64,000 bases of DNA. Origin: Bacteroidota bacterium (lineage in GTDB: Bacteria; Bacteroidota; Ignavibacteria; Ignavibacteriales; Ignavibacteriaceae). The notes under the pieces are model-generated. The model did no database searches. It was not told where the DNA came from and worked only from the letters and a program-made list of their open reading frames with translations. Positions 62,392-64,000 of the stretch are shown here, one piece after another. The position numbers and the translations under genes are program-made. The stretch is taken from positions 186,001 to 250,000 of the forward strand of contig JAKALM010000001.1 of NCBI GenBank assembly GCA_021824145.1. The letters are read 5' to 3'. Within the stretch, counting starts at the first letter, position 1. Each line of letters opens with the position of its first letter.

Positions 62392-63576
62392 TTAAATTCC
62401 GAATTCGTCTTTAACTTCTTTGAACATTTGGATTGCGAAGTCTAAATCTTCTTTAGAATGCGCAGCAGAAATTTGAACTCTAATTCTTGCGGCACCTTTG
62501 GGTACAACCGGATAGAAGAATCCAATTACATAAATCCCTTTTTCAAGAAGTCTAGCAGCCATCTTTTGTGAAAGTGCAGCATCGCCAATCATAATAGGTA
62601 CAATTGGATGCACACCTTGCTTAATATTTAATCCAGCTTTTGAAATTCCATCCCGGAAATATTTTGTATTTTCTTCCAGCTTATCTCTAAGATGGGTAGA
62701 AGATTTTAGTAGATCTAAAACTTTTAATGATGCTGCAATTATACTTGGTGCGACAGTATTCGAAAATAAATATGGACGCGAGCGCTGACGAAGCATATCA
62801 ATAATTTCTTTTCTTCCGCTTGTATAACCGCCGCTAGCACCGCCAAGTGCTTTCCCTAATGTTCCTGTAATTATATCAACTCGACCAAGAACATCGTTAT
62901 ATTCATGAGTCCCTTTACCTCGTCTCCCCATAAATCCAACTGCATGAGAATCGTCTACCATTACCATTGCATTATATTTATCTGCCAGATCGCAAATGTC
63001 TTTTAACTTTGCAACAAATCCGTCCATAGAAAAAACGCCATCGGTTGCAATCAATCTAAATCGATTTGATTGGCTCACTTTTAATTTTTCTTCAAGATCA
63101 TTCATGTCGCTGTTTTTATATCTTAAACGCTGCGCTTTGCACAAGCGAATACCATCAATAATGCTTGCATGATTTAACTCATCGCTGATAACAACATCTT
63201 CTTCTGAAAGAATAGTTTCAAAAAGTCCGCCATTAGCATCGAAGCATGAAGTATAAAGAATAGTGTCTTCCGTTTCCAAAAAATCTGAAATTTTTTGTTC
63301 AAGCTCTTTATGAATTTCTTGAGTTCCGCAAATAAAACGAACTGAAGAAAGTCCGTAGCCCCATTTGTCGTAGCTTTCTTTAGCAGCTTTAATTATTTCG
63401 GGATGATTTGCCAAACCGAGATAATTATTTGCACACATATTTAAAACTTTGATTCCATCTTTAACTTCTATTCTGGCGCTTTGCGGCGAAGTTATTACTC
63501 TTTCGCGTTTAAGTAATCCTTCTCGTTCAATTTGATTTAATTGCTGAGAATAAAAATTTTTAATTTCGCTTTTCAT
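62392..63576 (-). CDS. kbl: 2-amino-3-ketobutyrate CoA ligase (glycine C-acetyltransferase)
   Basis: A 394-residue PLP enzyme of the alpha-oxoamine synthase family that converts 2-amino-3-ketobutyrate and CoA to glycine and acetyl-CoA. [19 protein letters not shown] opening, [37 protein letters not shown] and the PLP Lys in [18 protein letters not shown]. It lies downstream of tdh on the same strand, so threonine degradation to glycine proceeds through both. Confidence 0.95.
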   Translation of the reverse strand: MKSEIKNFYSQQLNQIEREGLLKRERVITSPQSARIEVKDGIKVLNMCANNYLGLANHPEIIKAAKESYDKWGYGLSSVRFICGTQEIHKELEQKISDFLETEDTILYTSCFDANGGLFETILSEEDVVISDELNHASIIDGIRLCKAQRLRYKNSDMNDLEEKLKVSQSNRFRLIATDGVFSMDGFVAKLKDICDLADKYNAMVMVDDSHAVGFMGRRGKGTHEYNDVLGRVDIITGTLGKALGGASGGYTSGRKEIIDMLRQRSRPYLFSNTVAPSIIAASLKVLDLLKSSTHLRDKLEENTKYFRDGISKAGLNIKQGVHPIVPIMIGDAALSQKMAARLLEKGIYVIGFFYPVVPKGAARIRVQISAAHSKEDLDFAIQMFKEVKDEFGI

Positions 63577-63683
63577 TTTAATTACCTTTCACAGAAATAT
63601 TTTTTTACATTTTACTTTTGGCAAAAATTTCAAATTGATTATTGATAAAATTGTTTTCTCATCAACAATTAATATTGAAAAAA

Positions 63684-64000
63684 TTATAACCAGTTTAGAA
63701 TAATTTTTCCTGAATTGCCGGATCTCATTAATTCAAATCCTTCGTTAAAATGTTCAAAGTGAAAATGATTTGTAATAATTGGAGAAATATCTAAACCAGT
63801 TTGAATCATGACCGTCATCTTATACCAAGTTTCAAACATTTCTCTTCCGTAAATTCCTTTTAAAGTTAATCCGTTGAATACAACAGTTTCCCAATTTATC
63901 CCCGCGTTTGATGGCAGAATACCAAGCAAAGCAACTTTACCGCCATGACACATAACAGACAACATACTTTTTAAAGCTTCAATATTTCCAGACATTTCTA
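63684..64000 (-). CDS. tdh: L-threonine 3-dehydrogenase, C-terminal part
   Basis: The frame is open at the right edge; about 105 C-terminal residues are seen. [48 protein letters not shown] and [23 protein letters not shown] match the Rossmann and C-terminal parts of zinc-dependent threonine dehydrogenase, which makes 2-amino-3-ketobutyrate. The ATG at 63995 is internal. Downstream kbl confirms the pathway. Confidence 0.92.
   Translation of the reverse strand, partial: EMSGNIEALKSMLSVMCHGGKVALLGILPSNAGINWETVVFNGLTLKGIYGREMFETWYKMTVMIQTGLDISPIITNHFHFEHFNEGFELMRSGNSGKIILNWL

Overview
The window looks like chromosomal DNA from a low-G+C, Gram-negative bacterium. The gene types (TolC/RND efflux, lipoprotein and Tat signals, a multihaem c-type cytochrome, sigma-54 regulators) and the A+T-rich codon use resemble the Bacteroidota/Ignavibacteriota side of the tree. 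That placement is an inference from style and gene content; there is no rRNA or other marker here. I saw no tRNA, rRNA, CRISPR array, insertion sequence or phage gene.

Positions 1-7150 hold housekeeping and accessory genes: the end of an MFS transporter, a beta-CASP nuclease-like protein, a methyltransferase, a secreted lipoprotein, a MarR-GNAT fusion with a VOC dioxygenase-like protein and an FMN reductase, and a DUF3298 protein. Positions 6690-12360 form a compact sigma-54 circuit. A histidine kinase and an NtrC-type regulator are flanked by two small secreted proteins with Asp-rich calcium-type loops and by an outer-membrane barrel. I find a -24/-12 element before each of the three transcription units and a perfect 11-bp inverted repeat midway between the two divergent promoters.

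Positions 12368-24764 carry a mostly minus-strand run (AlkD-like repair, esterase, BASS and CDF transporters, HAD phosphatase, GT39 transferase), then an ArsC/Spx-like protein, PPK2, a lipoprotein hydrolase whose signal peptide seems frameshifted, Tag glycosylase, Trm112-like protein, an ICMT-like methyltransferase and a cell-wall amidase. A TetR-TolC-MFP-RND efflux operon follows (24992-31429). Next come a Tat-exported Rieske protein, dienelactone hydrolase, two aldo/keto reductases, a 2-hydroxyacid dehydrogenase, a GH20 hexosaminidase, enolase, two EamA transporters and a macrodomain protein.

The most unusual region is 45314-62355. Two divergent operons each encode a four-cluster ferredoxin plus an NrfD-type quinone-site membrane subunit, and each carries proteins with a glycine-cleavage-H-like fold that lacks the lipoyl lysine. 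The minus operon has a Tat-type ferredoxin, a 13-haem cytochrome, a haem-motif histidine kinase with a zinc-ribbon insertion in its ATPase domain, and two response regulators fused to H-like domains (one membrane-anchored). The plus operon has a ferredoxin without export signal, NrfD, and three proteins that share a G-x-T-M-x-D-G-G motif. A second haem-motif kinase, an NtrC activator, an archaemetzincin protease and a second NtrC paralogue follow. The last has lost the GAFTGA loop and an arginine finger, yet keeps its receiver and DNA-binding domain and sits behind a near-consensus sigma-54 promoter. My reading is a respiratory quinone/cytochrome module controlled by haem-based sensing with an activator/anti-activator pair; the function of the H-like proteins is unknown. 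The window ends with kbl and the 3' part of tdh (threonine to glycine).
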